Assembly: GCF_035944375.1 (NCBI RefSeq)
Contig: NZ_DASZBE010000037.1
Length of the DNA stretch: 64,000 nucleotides
Source: Allobosea sp035944375
GTDB lineage: Bacteria > Pseudomonadota > Alphaproteobacteria > Rhizobiales > Beijerinckiaceae
Direction: 5' to 3' (one strand)
In this document: piece after piece, positions 34,386-42,960 of the stretch
Position numbering within the stretch: the stretch's first letter is position 1
How the letters are laid out: every line of letters begins with the position of its first letter
The notes under the pieces: model-generated
Databases searched by the model: none
What the model was told of the DNA's origin: nothing
What the model saw: only the letters and a program-made list of their open reading frames with translations
Made by a program: the position numbers and the translations under genes

Positions 34386-36017
34386 TCAGTCAAGGCTGAT
34401 CGTCACGAAATCCTGCATCCAGCTCTGGGCCGGGACGAAGCCCTTGACCTTGGGCGACATCGCCCGCGGGTTCAGATCGTGGACGATGAAGAGCCGGCCA
34501 GCCTGCTCGCTGATGATCTCGTGCAGCCGGGTGAACATCGCCAGCGACTTCTCCGGCTCGAAGGTGTTCATCGCCTTCTCCGCCAGTTCGTCGAACTCCT
34601 TGTTGTCGAACCAGCCCCAGTTCCACCCTCCCGGAGCCCGCCGCGAGGTGGCGAAATGGCCGATCATGCCCGAGACCGGGTCCACCGAGCCCAGCGAGAT
34701 GTTGATCGCGTCATAGGTCGGCGCGCGCTCCCAGCCCTTGAAGAACAGGTCGAGCAGGGCGTTCCAGTCGAGCACCTCGAACTTGACCCGGAAACCGACC
34801 GATTCGAGCTGCGCCTTGACCAGCTCGTTCATCGGCAGCGGCTGCATCTGGCCCGAGCCCGATGTCGAGATCCCCACCGTAATGGCGCAGGGGTAGCAGC
34901 CGGCCTCCTTGAGCAGGGCGGTCGCCTTCTTGGGATCGTAGGGGTAGGTCTTCGGCTTGCCGTAGATCGCCTGATGCGGGGTGAACAGCGCCTGGCTCGC
35001 CTCGGCGATGCCGCCGAGCATGTCGACCATCTCCTGACGGTCCATGGCGTGGTTCGCGGCCTGGCGGACCCGGAGGTCCTTGAAGGGCCCGCGCTGGAAA
35101 TTGAACTGGTAGTGCCAGTTGTGCGGATAGGTCAGCGTCGTCACGCGCATGCCGGCCGCCTTCAGCCGCGGCAGCGTGTCGGGCGAGGGCGCCTCGATGA
35201 AATCGACCTGGCCCGAGAGCAGCGCTGCCGCCCGCGTCGTCGCCTCCGGCATCGGGATCAGCACCATCCGGTCGTGCTTGGGCACGCGGGCCGGGTTCCA
35301 GTAGTCGGGATTGCGCACCAGCTCGAGCCGCTCGCGCGGCACGACCGAGCCGAATGTGTAGGGGCCCGATCCCTGCGGCGAGAGGGCGTAGACCTTGTAG
35401 TCGTAGCCCGCCTTCTCGAGCGCGCATTTCGAGATCACGAACCAGACGGCCATGTTGTAGGGGAAGACCGCCTCGGGAACCTTGGTGTCGATGGCGATGG
35501 TGTAGTCGTCGATCTTGACCGCGCCGGCGACATTGACCGTGCGCGAGCGGTTGCGGGCGTAATGGACGGGATTGAACTGCGGCACCTTGTCGTCGGTGAT
35601 GCGCGCGATGTTCCACAGCGCAGCCTCCGCGTTCCAGGGGCAGCCGTCATGGAATTTCACATCGCGCCGCAGCTCGAAGATCCAGCGCTTGGTGTTGGCG
35701 GGATCGGGATACCATTTCGAGGCGAGACCGCCGGTCGGCACCGCCTCGCGGTCCGAGCGCGTCAGATCCCAGTTCAGGAAGCTGTCATACAGCGAGAAGC
35801 CGACGAAGCGCTGGCCCTCGGCGCCCTGGTCGGGATGGCCCGTCCAGTCGGGAATGTCGCCGGCGGTCATCGCGACGCGCAGGACCTTCTCCTGCGCGAC
35901 CGCCGGGGCGGACGGCGCCAGCGTGAGCGTGGCGCCGACGGCGAGCGCGGCAAGGGCCGCCGACACGCTGCGGGCGACGCGGGAACGGGGCGAGGGGATG
36001 GAAGCCGGGAACCGCAT
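34386..36017 (-). CDS. Dipeptide-type ABC importer, solute-binding protein 2 (orphan)
   Basis: 543-residue family 5 binding protein, signal peptide ending near AVAQE. It is clearly a paralogue of the protein at 16331: both have RVAMTAGDIPD, PEATTRAAALLSGQVDFIEAPSPDT, and STSGSGQMQPLPMNELVK. There are no permease or ATPase genes beside it, so it probably docks on the DppBCDF-like complex of the other operon and widens its substrate range. GGAGG precedes ATG 36017. Heads the operon of amidases 3-6. Confidence 0.9.
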   Translation of the reverse strand: MRFPASIPSPRSRVARSVSAALAALAVGATLTLAPSAPAVAQEKVLRVAMTAGDIPDWTGHPDQGAEGQRFVGFSLYDSFLNWDLTRSDREAVPTGGLASKWYPDPANTKRWIFELRRDVKFHDGCPWNAEAALWNIARITDDKVPQFNPVHYARNRSRTVNVAGAVKIDDYTIAIDTKVPEAVFPYNMAVWFVISKCALEKAGYDYKVYALSPQGSGPYTFGSVVPRERLELVRNPDYWNPARVPKHDRMVLIPMPEATTRAAALLSGQVDFIEAPSPDTLPRLKAAGMRVTTLTYPHNWHYQFNFQRGPFKDLRVRQAANHAMDRQEMVDMLGGIAEASQALFTPHQAIYGKPKTYPYDPKKATALLKEAGCYPCAITVGISTSGSGQMQPLPMNELVKAQLESVGFRVKFEVLDWNALLDLFFKGWERAPTYDAINISLGSVDPVSGMIGHFATSRRAPGGWNWGWFDNKEFDELAEKAMNTFEPEKSLAMFTRLHEIISEQAGRLFIVHDLNPRAMSPKVKGFVPAQSWMQDFVTISLD

Positions 36018-36070
36018 GCGAAACCTCCGGGCAGGATGGGTGAGCCGCGAGGCGGCCCGGGCCGGGTTCT

Positions 36071-36085
36071 GCAATGCGCGTGCCA
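36071..36085 (-). promoter_or_regulatory. Sigma-54 promoter of the binding protein 2/amidase operon
   Basis: Minus strand TGGCAC-GCGCA-TTGC followed by A: perfect -24/-12 match. Predicted start about 36059, 42 bases before the ATG. Confidence 0.78.
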
Positions 36086-36095
36086 AGGCGCCATG

Positions 36096-36107
36096 ATTGT
36101 ATCCAAT
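36096..36107. promoter_or_regulatory. Operator-like palindrome ATTGTATCCAAT
   Basis: Identical to 14906-14917 and again exactly 10 bp upstream of the -24 element. Apart from this, the promoter and the next site, the 342-base gap 36018-36359 shows nothing I can name. Confidence 0.65.
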
Positions 36108-36334
36108 AAAAAAGGATCTGCACTGGCCTCCTTGCGGAAAATGGTGATGAAGCAAGGGGGCAGACGAGGGGTTTCGCCGGATTGCATCCATATTACCGCT
36201 CGAAGTCCCCTCGATGCGGGGTCGGAGGGCGCTGTCAGTGGCATGGCGGCCCTGCGAGGGCGTTCTGCGTGTTGAGGACCCGATCGGGAAGCGCCGATGT
36301 TTGATCCCGACGGGCGCTGTCGCGCGCCGCCGAT

Positions 36335-36346
36335 AATGGATACAAT
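36335..36346. promoter_or_regulatory. Operator-like palindrome AATGGATACAAT
   Basis: One mismatch to the island consensus. It ends 13 bases before the start of the small secreted protein gene and has no sigma-54 element beside it. Confidence 0.4.
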
Positions 36347-36359
36347 TTCGGTCGCTTGA

Positions 36360-36668
36360 ATGGAATTTGGGCAGGCCGGCCCCGGCCGGGGCCGTCACTG
36401 CCGAGGGGGCGATCTCGCCCCGCTGCTGCTCGGCGGGGGGCTCTGCCTGACCTCGGCCGCCTTCTCGCAGAGCGCCGACGACCGCAAATGGGTTGCCCAG
36501 TGCCTGAGCGACAATGCGGACGCGAAGGTGAGCGCTTCGGTGGTGGGGAGCTATTGCGTCTGTATGAACAACAAGATGAGCGACAACGAGACCCGCTCGA
36601 TCACGCAATGGGAAAAAGCCAACCCCAACGCGCGCCGGGCCTGCGAGCGCGAAGCGGGCTGGAACTGA
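36360..36668 (+). CDS. Small secreted protein with conserved-looking cysteines
   Basis: 102 residues. A basic start and hydrophobic core (LLLGGGLCLTSAAFSQS) look like a signal peptide cleaved near residue 37. The mature part is hydrophilic with four Cys (QCLSDN, YCVCMNN, ACEREAGWN), which could form two disulfides. I do not recognise a named family, though small proteins of this shape are common in Rhizobiales. No clear ribosome site. An operator-like site sits just upstream. Confidence 0.6.
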   Translation: MEFGQAGPGRGRHCRGGDLAPLLLGGGLCLTSAAFSQSADDRKWVAQCLSDNADAKVSASVVGSYCVCMNNKMSDNETRSITQWEKANPNARRACEREAGWN

Positions 36669-36764
36669 GACGGCGTCAAAGCCGCATCACAAAATCGAGG
36701 CGCACGCAGCGCTTAGCGCCTCGACAATCCGGCTGAGCCGCACAGAGGCGCCGACAGCATCGTG

Positions 36765-36949
36765 CGTCGCCCGGATCGAAAGTTCGGCCTGATCGCCACG
36801 CCGCGAGGCATGAGCGTGATAGGTTGACGGGGCGATCGGCAGCACCCTGCAGATCGGCTCGACCCCACAGGCCCTTCGGTGTTTGTCGATGAACGCGATC
36901 ATCGCTTGAATGGGCGGTCGAGCTCCGCCTGGGCAAAATACGCGTCAGC
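36765..36949 (-). pseudogene. IS3-family transposase remnant (orfA end, orfB start)
   Basis: Minus strand encodes the last 16 codons of an IS3 OrfA (FAQAELDRPFKR, stop). They overlap by ATGA the start of OrfB (MIAFIDKHRR, then GVEPICRVLPIAPSTYHAH). Similarity to OrfB ends after about 45 residues, so the DDE catalytic core is gone. A fossil fragment abutting an IS110 piece. Confidence 0.7.
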
Positions 36950-36950
36950 C

Positions 36951-37117
36951 ACGCGCTCCAATTCCCGGCAATAGCCGCGGCACGCTTCAACCCCGATCTC
37001 AAGAGAAAGTTCGAAGCGCTCATCGCGGCCGGGAAGGAGAAGAAGGTCGCGCTAACCGCGATCATGCGGAAAATCATCGTGATGGCCAACGCGCTCATCC
37101 GCGACCGCCGTCGGTAG
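36951..37117 (+). pseudogene. IS110-family transposase C-terminal remnant
   Basis: Plus strand frame encodes AARFNPDLKRKFEALIAAGK, then KKVALTAIMRKIIVMANALIRD and a stop at 37117, the usual C-terminal end of IS110 transposases. The rest is missing. From 37118 to 37303 I see only non-coding sequence, perhaps more of the same scar. Confidence 0.65.
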
Positions 37118-37303
37118 AACCGCGAGCCGCGCTTGACCAATACGGATACTCAGGAGTCGGAGCCTCCGACAAACCCGGGGCGGTTCAATCGGCAGTCGAC
37201 GATGGTTCGGCCAGGCGGGTTCAACACACGGGTTCGATCAGCCCCTCTGCGGTCTTAGCAGGCGACACTCAGCGACTGAACGATATTTGCTTGCGGCGAC
37301 ACC

Positions 37304-38401
37304 TCAGTCAGTCAGCCAGATCAGCGCGTGGGGCGAGAGCGTGACGGTCGCTGCGGCCCCGACCTCGTGCAACTCGCGCCCTGACAGGAAAGGAGTGTCG
37401 ACCGCAACTTCGGTGGCCCCGACGCGCACGCCGTAGCGCACGCTCGCGCCGAGGAACTCGCGATGCGCGACGACACAGGGCAGAGCCAGCCCGTCGCCGG
37501 CCTGGCCCGTGGCGACGGTCAGAGCGGCGTGCTGGGGGCGGAAGACGAGCTTGGCGCCGTCCGGGACGACGATGTCCGCGGCGAGCGGGAGCCGGATCCC
37601 GCCCTCGATGGCGAAATGGCGCTCTGCGCCCGTGCCGACCACGCGGCCGTCGAGGATGTTGGCGGTGCCGAGGAAATTCGCGACGAAAAGGTTGGCGGGG
37701 CGCTCATAGAGCTCCATCGGCGTACCGACCTGCTGCACCACGCCATCGTTCATCACCGCGATGCGGTCGCAGATCGTGTTCGCCTCTTCCTGGTCGTGGG
37801 TGACGAAGATCGTCGTCAGACCGAGCCGCTGCTGCAGGTCGCGCAATTCGCGCCGGACCTGGACACGCATCTTGGCGTCGAGATTGGACAAGGGTTCGTC
37901 CAGCAGCAGCACCTTCGGCTCGACCGCGACCGTGCGGGCGACGGCGACCCGCTGCTGCTGGCCGCCGGAGAGTTGCGACGGGCGGCGCCCGGCGAGGTGA
38001 CCGAGGCCGACGAGATCAAGCGCGACGGCGACGCGCCGGTCGACCTCGGCCCGGCCGACGCCGCGTTCCTCCAGCCCGAAGGCGACGTTGCGCGCCACCG
38101 TCATATGCGGCCAGAGCGCATAGGACTGGAAGACCATGCCGACATCGCGCTTCCAGGGCGGCAGGCCGGAAATGTCCTTGCCGCCGATCAGCACGCGTCC
38201 GGTATCGGCCTGGTTGAAGCCGGCGATCAGGCGCAGCAGCGTGGTCTTGCCGCAGCCGGAGGGGCCGAGGAAGGCGAAGAACTCGCCGGGCCGGATCGAT
38301 AGATCGACGGTCTTCAGGACGTGGTTATCACCATAGGAGAGGTTGACTCCCTCGATGTCGACCGAGACGGCCGGGGTGGTCAGCGGGGCGATGGCGTTCA
38401 T
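37304..38401 (-). CDS. ABC importer ATPase, ferric/polyamine/phosphonate type
   Basis: 365 residues. Walker A GPSGCGKTT, Q-loop MVFQSYALWPHMTV, signature LSGGQQQR, Walker B LLLDEPLSNLD, switch THDQEEA, and a C-terminal TOBE region from about 240. Paired with a fused permease whose stop is one base upstream of this start. The transporter class covers Fe3+, 2-aminoethylphosphonate and polyamines; the ligand is not readable here. The gene abuts the IS scar downstream. Confidence 0.87.
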   Translation of the reverse strand: MNAIAPLTTPAVSVDIEGVNLSYGDNHVLKTVDLSIRPGEFFAFLGPSGCGKTTLLRLIAGFNQADTGRVLIGGKDISGLPPWKRDVGMVFQSYALWPHMTVARNVAFGLEERGVGRAEVDRRVAVALDLVGLGHLAGRRPSQLSGGQQQRVAVARTVAVEPKVLLLDEPLSNLDAKMRVQVRRELRDLQQRLGLTTIFVTHDQEEANTICDRIAVMNDGVVQQVGTPMELYERPANLFVANFLGTANILDGRVVGTGAERHFAIEGGIRLPLAADIVVPDGAKLVFRPQHAALTVATGQAGDGLALPCVVAHREFLGASVRYGVRVGATEVAVDTPFLSGRELHEVGAAATVTLSPHALIWLTD

Positions 38402-38402
38402 G

Positions 38403-40121
38403 TCAGTGGCCCATTCCCTTGGCCTTCTGGCTGCGTTCGATGATCAGATGCGAGATGAAGGTGCAGAGCGCGACGAGCAGCACCGCGACGACGCCGAGCG
38501 CGGCGCCAGGGCCGCGGCCTGCCGCCGACTGCATGAAGACGTAGAGGCCGAAGGCGAGCGGCGCGTCGGAGTTCGACTGGACCAGCATCAGCGTCGCCGA
38601 GAGCTCGACCGCAGCCGTCGAGAACGAGGTGACGAAGCCGGCGAGAATGCCGCCCGCCATCAGCGGCACGACGACACGCCTGACGGTACGGGCCTTGGTC
38701 GCGCCGAGGTTTTCGGCCGCCTCTTCGAGCGAGACCGAGATCTGCTGCAGCGCGGCGTAGCAGGCCCGCAGCGCATAGGGCAGGCGCCGGATCGCGAGCG
38801 CGAGCACGATGGTGATCCACAGCGAAGCCAGCGGCGTGCCGTCCGGCAGGGTGACGCCATAGAAGGTTCTGAGGTAGCCGATGCCGAGCACCACGCCGGG
38901 AATGGCGAGCGCGGCTGAGGCTGCCCAGTCCAGCCATTCGCGGCCAATCAGCTTGGTGCGCAGGACGAGATAGGCGATGGCGACGCCGAGCACGACGTCG
39001 ATGCCGCCGGCGATCGACGCATAGATCAGCGTATTCTTGATATAGACCGAGCTTTCGCCGAAGACCCGGGCGTAATGCGCCGTGGTGAAGGCGTCCGGCA
39101 GCGGCGAAAACGACCAGATCGTCGCAAACGAGAGCAGCAGCAGGCCCAGATGCGGCGCCAGCACCAGCGCCAGGATCAGGATGACGACGCCATAGCCGAG
39201 CACGGCCTCCCAGGGCGTCATGACGCGGCGGGCCAAACCGCCGCCGCCACGCTGGGTCGTGGCGTAGTCGCGTCCCTTCAGCGCCAGCGCCGATAGCCAC
39301 ATGGCGATGACGGAGGCGACGATCAGCACCACGGAGATCACGTAGCCCATCGGGTCGGCGATGCCGATCGAGGTCACCCGCAGATAGGCCTGCGGCGCGA
39401 GCATGTCCTTGACGTTGAGCAGAAGCGGCGTGGCGAGATCGTCGAAAACCTTGACGAAGACGAGCGAGGCGCCGGCGAGATAGCCCGGCAGGGCGAGCGG
39501 AAACACGATGCGGCGGAACAGGCGAAAGCCCGAGGATCCGAGATTCTGCGCCGCCTCCTCCATCGCCCTGTCGATGTTGCGCAGCGCCGCCGAGAGATTG
39601 ATCAGGATGAAGGGAAAGTAGTGGACCGACTGAACGAAGATGACGCCGTTCAGCCCCTCCATGAAGCCGATCTTGAAGCCGAACCAGTCGTCCAGCAGCA
39701 GGTTGATCGAGCCGTTGCGGCCGAAGAAGAGCTGCATCGCCACCGCGCCGACGAAGGGCGGCATGATCAGCGGAAGGAAGCCGAGCGTCTGCACCAGCAT
39801 CGCGCCGCGGAAGACGAAGCGCGTCGTCAGATAGGCAAGCGGCAGGGCGAAGACCGAGGCCCAGACCACCGACATCGCCGAGACGTAGAAGGAGTTCCAC
39901 AGCGAGCGCATGAACAGCTCGGTGCGGACGAAGTCATAGAAGTTCACCAGCGTGAAGGTCGAGGTGCCCTTCTCGGTGAAGGCGACATAGAGCACGGTCC
40001 CGACCGGCAGCCCCAGGAACAGCAGGAGGAAGGCCGCGATCGCCAGCGCCAGCGCGATCTGCCCGGGCGTGGCGGAGAGCCGGCGGGCGCGGGGGGGAGG
40101 GGCGGTGGAGATGGCGGTCAT
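38403..40121 (-). CDS. ABC permease, FbpB-like double-domain protein
   Basis: 572 residues with about twelve transmembrane segments. Two permease units are fused in one chain, each with an EAA-like loop (DRAMEEAAQNLGSSGFRLFRRIVFPLALPG and SLEEAAENLGATKARTVRRVVVPLMAGG). ATG 40121 is preferred. Separated from the binding protein gene by a repeat element. Confidence 0.87.
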   Translation of the reverse strand: MTAISTAPPPRARRLSATPGQIALALAIAAFLLLFLGLPVGTVLYVAFTEKGTSTFTLVNFYDFVRTELFMRSLWNSFYVSAMSVVWASVFALPLAYLTTRFVFRGAMLVQTLGFLPLIMPPFVGAVAMQLFFGRNGSINLLLDDWFGFKIGFMEGLNGVIFVQSVHYFPFILINLSAALRNIDRAMEEAAQNLGSSGFRLFRRIVFPLALPGYLAGASLVFVKVFDDLATPLLLNVKDMLAPQAYLRVTSIGIADPMGYVISVVLIVASVIAMWLSALALKGRDYATTQRGGGGLARRVMTPWEAVLGYGVVILILALVLAPHLGLLLLSFATIWSFSPLPDAFTTAHYARVFGESSVYIKNTLIYASIAGGIDVVLGVAIAYLVLRTKLIGREWLDWAASAALAIPGVVLGIGYLRTFYGVTLPDGTPLASLWITIVLALAIRRLPYALRACYAALQQISVSLEEAAENLGATKARTVRRVVVPLMAGGILAGFVTSFSTAAVELSATLMLVQSNSDAPLAFGLYVFMQSAAGRGPGAALGVVAVLLVALCTFISHLIIERSQKAKGMGH

Positions 40122-40148
40122 GGGCACTCGGCAGGGAATCTTGCGCGG

Positions 40149-40254
40149 CGTCATCCCGGCCGCAGCGACGCGGAGCGCCGGGATCCATCGCAGGGCGCTG
40201 CGCTCGACGATGGATCCCGGATCGGCGCGGCTTCGCCGCTGGTCCGGGATGACG
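40149..40254. repeat. 106-bp palindromic intergenic repeat (REP-like)
   Basis: Bounded by CGTCATCCCGG (40149-40159) and its complement CCGGGATGACG (40244-40254), with an inner pair GGGATCCATCG (40180-40190) / CGATGGATCCC (40208-40218). The whole element can fold into a long hairpin between the binding protein and permease genes. Elements beginning CGTCAT-CCGG are widespread in Rhizobiales genomes. Confidence 0.75.
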
Positions 40255-40271
40255 GTTGAGGTTCAGGCGGC

Positions 40272-41594
40272 TTACTTCGCCGCCTTCAGCGCCTCTTCGG
40301 CCTTGGCCTTGGCCTTGGCGTAGTGGTCGCGGGCGAAGCTCGCCCATTGCGCCTCGACCTCGGCCTGCCGCGCGCCCTTTTCCTTTCCGCCGGTGAAGGC
40401 GCCACGGAGTTCCGGGCTGGAGGCCTGGGCCTCGCTGACCGGCATGGCAGCGACGAGGGCGCGCGCCTCGTCGAGCAGCGTCTTGGCCTGCGGGTTGGGC
40501 TTCTTCGCCAGCGCCGCCTCGGCCTCGTGCAGGGTCTTGGTCACGCCCTTCAGCGCCTCGAGCTGGAACGAGATCAGCTGGTCGAAGAGCGTGTCGACGA
40601 CGGCGGTGCGGCCTTCCGACTTGTCGACGTCGAAGCCGATCATCTTCTGGAAGCGGGGATCGGTGAAGGGGTTGGGATAGTCGGCGCCGGCCTTGGCGTA
40701 GACGGCCGGGTTGACCGGCAGGCGGCGGATGCCGGGCTCGAGCAGCACCTCCTGCCCGGCGGGCGAGAGCAGGAACTCGACGAAAGCCTCGGCGGCAGCC
40801 CGGTTGGGCCCGTTGGCGACGATGCCGACATTCGCGGGCACGACCGTCGTCACACTCGGATAGACGAACTTGACCGGGAAGCCGGAGGCCTGCGCGGAAA
40901 ACGCGAAGAAGTCGATGACGATGCCGACCCCGACCTGGCCGGAATTGACCTGCTCGGGCACGCCGAAGGAGCGTTCGTTGATCGCGCGGAAATTGCCGGC
41001 CATCTCCTTGATGGTGCGCCAGCCCTTGTCCCAGCCCTCGCCCTGCAGGATCGTTTCGATCGTCAGATGCGTGGTGCCCGAGCGCGACGGCGCGGCAATC
41101 GCGACATGGTCGAAGAACACCGGCTTGGCGAGGTCCTGCCACTCCTTCGGATCGGGCAGCTTGTTGGCGCGGGCATAGCGATCGTTCCACATGATGCCGT
41201 AGCCCGAAGCCGCGAAGCCGACATAGAAGCCGGCGGGGTCGTTGATCGGATAGGAGCCGATCTTCTCAGGGATACCCGTCGCCTTCGGCTTGTACGGGGC
41301 GAGCAGCTTCTTGCCCTTGAGCACCTCGAAGGCGTCCGGCGCCGAGGCCCAGAACAGGTCCACCTGGTTGTTCGCCTTGGTCTCTTCGAGATACTTCACG
41401 CCCGCATTGGTGTTGCGGTTCTGGACCTCGAGCGTCACGCCCGGCGCCGCCTTCTCGAAAGCCTTCTTGATCGGGTCGGTCACATCCTTCGAGAACGACG
41501 TGACCACGGTGACCTTCCCCGCGGGCGCCTGGGCCCAGGCGACCGAGGACGTCAGGGCCAACCCCAATGCCAGAACGAGTTTGTTGAGCGACAC
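40272..41594 (-). CDS. ABC importer solute-binding protein, Fbp/PgtC-like
   Basis: 440 residues from GTG 41594, chosen for GGGAGG six bases upstream and the following signal peptide (LVLALGLALTSSVAWAQ). The binding fold is of the FbpA/phosphonate group (VTVVTSFSKD, then NQVDLFWASAPDAFEVLKGK). The last 90 or so residues are a Lys/Ala/Glu-rich helical extension (KAKAKAEEALKAAK at the end) beyond the usual family length. Heads the three-gene transporter operon, divergent from phnD. Confidence 0.82.
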   Translation of the reverse strand: MSLNKLVLALGLALTSSVAWAQAPAGKVTVVTSFSKDVTDPIKKAFEKAAPGVTLEVQNRNTNAGVKYLEETKANNQVDLFWASAPDAFEVLKGKKLLAPYKPKATGIPEKIGSYPINDPAGFYVGFAASGYGIMWNDRYARANKLPDPKEWQDLAKPVFFDHVAIAAPSRSGTTHLTIETILQGEGWDKGWRTIKEMAGNFRAINERSFGVPEQVNSGQVGVGIVIDFFAFSAQASGFPVKFVYPSVTTVVPANVGIVANGPNRAAAEAFVEFLLSPAGQEVLLEPGIRRLPVNPAVYAKAGADYPNPFTDPRFQKMIGFDVDKSEGRTAVVDTLFDQLISFQLEALKGVTKTLHEAEAALAKKPNPQAKTLLDEARALVAAMPVSEAQASSPELRGAFTGGKEKGARQAEVEAQWASFARDHYAKAKAKAEEALKAAK

Positions 41595-41671
41595 GATAAC
41601 CTCCCGAGACTGATTGACCGCGCCCGGCATCGAGGCCGGGCATGCGTCGCACGGCGGATCGACGCCGGTGC

Positions 41672-41689
41672 TCGTCATCAAACTGTCAC
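41672..41689 (+). promoter_or_regulatory. Candidate Pho box
   Basis: TCGTCAT-CAAA-CTGTCAC: two heptamers spaced 11 bp apart like the PhoB consensus CTGTCAT-N4-CTGTCAC, the first with two mismatches. It lies in the 280-base divergent region, 186 bases before phnD and 78 before the other operon. The direct-repeat orientation favours phnD. Confidence 0.35.
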
Positions 41690-41874
41690 ATCAAGCCCCG
41701 CGTTGTCACCCCGGCTGCCTCCAGGCGCGGCGAATGCCGGGCCATGATGCCTCCGCCTTGGGCAATCATGCCGAGGAAACGCCTCCGCAAGGATCGGTGC
41801 CGGGTTGAACATGACGGTTTTGTGTCACATACCTGCAGCAAGCCGGTTCAACCGGCAGCACGGGAGAACGTTCA

Positions 41875-42924
41875 ATGAGCCTGAAACTGACGCATCTCGC
41901 GGCGACGGCGTCGCTGCTGGTCCTGGGCCTTGCCGGCTGGAGCCAAGAAGCCGCTGCGCAGGACGCCTGCCCGAATCGGGGCCAACTCGACACGATGTAC
42001 TGCGATGCCGACAAGGATCTCGTCGCGGATGCGCCCACCGATCCGACAAAGTGGAAGGATCCCTCCACGCTGGTCTGGGCCTACACGCCCGTCGAGGATC
42101 CCGCCGTCTATGCCAACATCTTCAAGCCGCTGAGCGACCATCTCGCAACCTGCACGGGCAAGCGGATCGTCTACTATCCGGTCCAGTCCAATTCGGCCGA
42201 GATCGAGGCCATGCGCTCGGGCCGGCTGCATTTTGCCGGCTTCTCGACCGGCCCGACCGGTTTCGCCGTCAACCTCGCCGGCGCCGTCCCCTTTGCCGCC
42301 AAGGGCTCGGCCGAGGGCGTGCGGGGCTACAACCTCGTCGCCGTGGTCAAGGCCTCGAGCCCCTATCAGAAACTCTCGGACCTGAAGGGCAAGAAGGTCG
42401 CTCACACCTCGCCCTCGTCCAACTCGGGCAATCTCGCGCCCCGCGTCCTCTTCCCCGAGCACGGCCTGACGGCGGAGACCGACTACAAGCCGCTGATGTC
42501 GGGCGGGCACGACAAGTCGATCCTCGGCGTCGTCTCGGGCGATTACGACATGGGCGCGGTCGCCGGCGACGTCTATGAGCGCATGATCGTGCGCGGCACG
42601 ATCAAGAAGGACGATGTGCGCGAGATCTACCGCAGCGCGATCTTCCCGACCTCGTCATTCGCCTACGCCCACGACCTCAAGCCGGAACTCGCCAAGAAGC
42701 TGACCGACTGCTTCTACTCCTTCCGCTTCACGCCCGAGATGACCAAGGAGTTCAACGGCGACGACCGCTTCCTGCCGATCACCTACCAGAAGGACTGGGC
42801 GGTGGTGCGTGATGTCGCCGAGAAGTCCGGCACGCCTTACAACAAGTCGGCCTATGACGCCGAAGCCAAGCGCGAGGCCGAGGCGCTCGCCAAGAAGAAG
42901 GCGGCGCCCGCCAAGGCGCCCTGA
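41875..42924 (+). CDS. phnD: PhnD-type phosphate/phosphite/phosphonate binding protein
   Basis: 349 residues: signal peptide to about 28 (AAAQDACP), then the PhnD fold with FKPLSDHLATCTGKRIVYYPVQSNSAEIEAMRSGRLHFAGFSTG and the loop HTSPSSNSGNLAPR, typical of phosph(on)ate oxyanion binding. GGGAGAA precedes the ATG. First gene of a phnDCE importer; there is no C-P lyase in the window. Confidence 0.87.
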   Translation: MSLKLTHLAATASLLVLGLAGWSQEAAAQDACPNRGQLDTMYCDADKDLVADAPTDPTKWKDPSTLVWAYTPVEDPAVYANIFKPLSDHLATCTGKRIVYYPVQSNSAEIEAMRSGRLHFAGFSTGPTGFAVNLAGAVPFAAKGSAEGVRGYNLVAVVKASSPYQKLSDLKGKKVAHTSPSSNSGNLAPRVLFPEHGLTAETDYKPLMSGGHDKSILGVVSGDYDMGAVAGDVYERMIVRGTIKKDDVREIYRSAIFPTSSFAYAHDLKPELAKKLTDCFYSFRFTPEMTKEFNGDDRFLPITYQKDWAVVRDVAEKSGTPYNKSAYDAEAKREAEALAKKKAAPAKAP

Positions 42925-42960
42925 TCAGAACACGCTGTCGTCGAACGAGGTTTTCCCATC

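Noticed and set aside
33582..36275. An 897-codon plus-strand open frame opposite amidase 6 and binding protein 2
   Set aside because: GC-driven antisense frame; the minus-strand genes have full motifs, ribosome sites and operon structure.
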